This document shows positions 21,217-21,682 of a stretch of DNA of 21,682 nt, in pieces. The position numbers and the translations under genes were made by a program. The stretch lies in assembly GCA_900552145.1 (NCBI GenBank), contig URYW01000024.1, positions 1 to 21,682 on the forward strand, in the 5' to 3' direction. The notes below the pieces were generated by a model. It was not told where the DNA came from. It worked only from the letters and a program-made list of their open reading frames with translations, and did no database searches. Position 1 is the stretch's first letter. Every line of letters begins with the position of its first letter. This stretch comes from an uncultured Collinsella sp. GTDB lineage: Bacteria; Actinomycetota; Coriobacteriia; Coriobacteriales; Coriobacteriaceae.

Positions 21217-21682
21217 ATGAATGTAGAAACTGCGCAGCGGCTCGCCGACCTTCGTCGCAGCAAGGGTTTTAGCCAAGAGGGGCTGGCGCGAAAGCTGGGA
21301 CTGTCGCGCCAGGCGGTCAGTAAATGGGAGCGTGCGGAGAGCTCGCCCGATACCGAGAACCTGATTTCGCTCGCCAAGCTCTATGGTGTGAGTCTGGACG
21401 AGCTGCTCAATCCGAGCGACGAGATTGAGGACGATATCGAGTTTGAGAACGAGGACCGCGCCCGTCAGCGCGAGGCCGAGGCGGTGGAACGTGCCCGCAC
21501 CCATGAGGCGGCGGCACGTGCCACCGAGGCGGCAACACAGGCGAGTGATGCCGCCGCCAAGGCGGCGCAAGCGGCAAGCTGGAGTGCACAGGCCGCCAAT
21601 GCCGCTACGGCGCAGGCGACGAGTGGCGGCGCAGTTGGCTCGACTCCGGTGAAGGGCCCGTTCCAGGCGTTCCCGTATTGGG
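21217..21682 (+). CDS. XRE-family transcriptional regulator, C-terminus cut by window edge
   Basis: The ATG at 21217 follows TAGGAGGA by 4 nt. Residues 1-65 are a clear XRE/Cro helix-turn-helix: LADLRRSKGFSQEGLARKLG, then LSRQAVSKWERAESSPDTEN and LISLAKLYGVSLDELLNPSD. Then comes an acidic stretch, an Ala-rich helical run (about 85-132) and a Gly/Pro region running off the window. Such proteins often continue into membrane segments, but that part is not visible. 155 codons are present. It is divergent from the methyltransferase gene, with no clear operator seen in the gap. Confidence 0.88.
   Translation, partial: MNVETAQRLADLRRSKGFSQEGLARKLGLSRQAVSKWERAESSPDTENLISLAKLYGVSLDELLNPSDEIEDDIEFENEDRARQREAEAVERARTHEAAARATEAATQASDAAAKAAQAASWSAQAANAATAQATSGGAVGSTPVKGPFQAFPYW

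Overview
The window looks like chromosomal DNA of a high-GC, gut-type actinobacterium of the Coriobacteriia, most likely Collinsella or a close relative. This is inferred from base composition, codon use, strong AGGAGG-type ribosome binding sites and family content (XRE-aminotransferase, RGG-tailed winged helix, reverse rubrerythrin, DUF2130, DUF3516 helicase). No 16S or marker search was possible. About 21 genes are visible, plus an unusual number of long perfect or compensated inverted repeats between them.

Layout. 1-342: start of a kup potassium transporter, running off the left edge. 482-2369: divergent EamA exporter and LysR regulator sharing a T-N11-A operator. 2431-4052: an XRE helix-turn-helix fused in frame to an AlaA-like aminotransferase, interrupted by two in-frame stops and preceded by phased TTGAAC operator half-sites. 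4105-5830: a divergent pair (peptide deformylase-like gene and an acidic, winged-helix, RGG-tailed protein), each followed directly after its stop codon by a copy of the same about 147-nt structured element. 5878-6005: two further long hairpins. 6027-9086: the vitamin B6 block, pdxT and pdxS divergent from a MocR-type pdxR with operator repeats between. 9158-9718: reverse rubrerythrin. 9975-12583: iron alcohol dehydrogenase plus a frameshifted aldehyde dehydrogenase, behind Rex-like dyads. 12687-12770: a 27-codon hydrophobic ORF with a sequestered Shine-Dalgarno, resembling a type I toxin. 13007-16048: HIRAN protein, small acidic protein, metallophosphoesterase and a coiled-coil DUF2130 protein with a PD-(D/E)xK-like signature. 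16128-18809: large Ski2-like/DUF3516 helicase. 18931-19053: another long inverted repeat. 19119-20949: TrmB-like and Trm9-like methyltransferases. 21217-end: an XRE regulator cut by the right edge.

How the genes fit together. Only the pdx block makes a well-known pathway: PdxST makes PLP and PdxR senses it. The alcohol/aldehyde dehydrogenases and the rubrerythrin suit an anaerobic fermenter that must handle reduced cofactor and peroxide. Two genes are broken (aminotransferase by TAG and TAA, aldehyde dehydrogenase by a -1 shift). This is either real decay or assembly error.

The strongest candidate for something undescribed is the paired structured element at 4105-4250 and 5683-5830. The two copies share identical ends, loops and an apical hairpin, but their stems differ in sequence and remain complementary. 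That pattern points to a selected RNA (or single-stranded DNA) structure rather than a simple repeat. No tRNA, rRNA, CRISPR array, transposase or integrase gene was seen.
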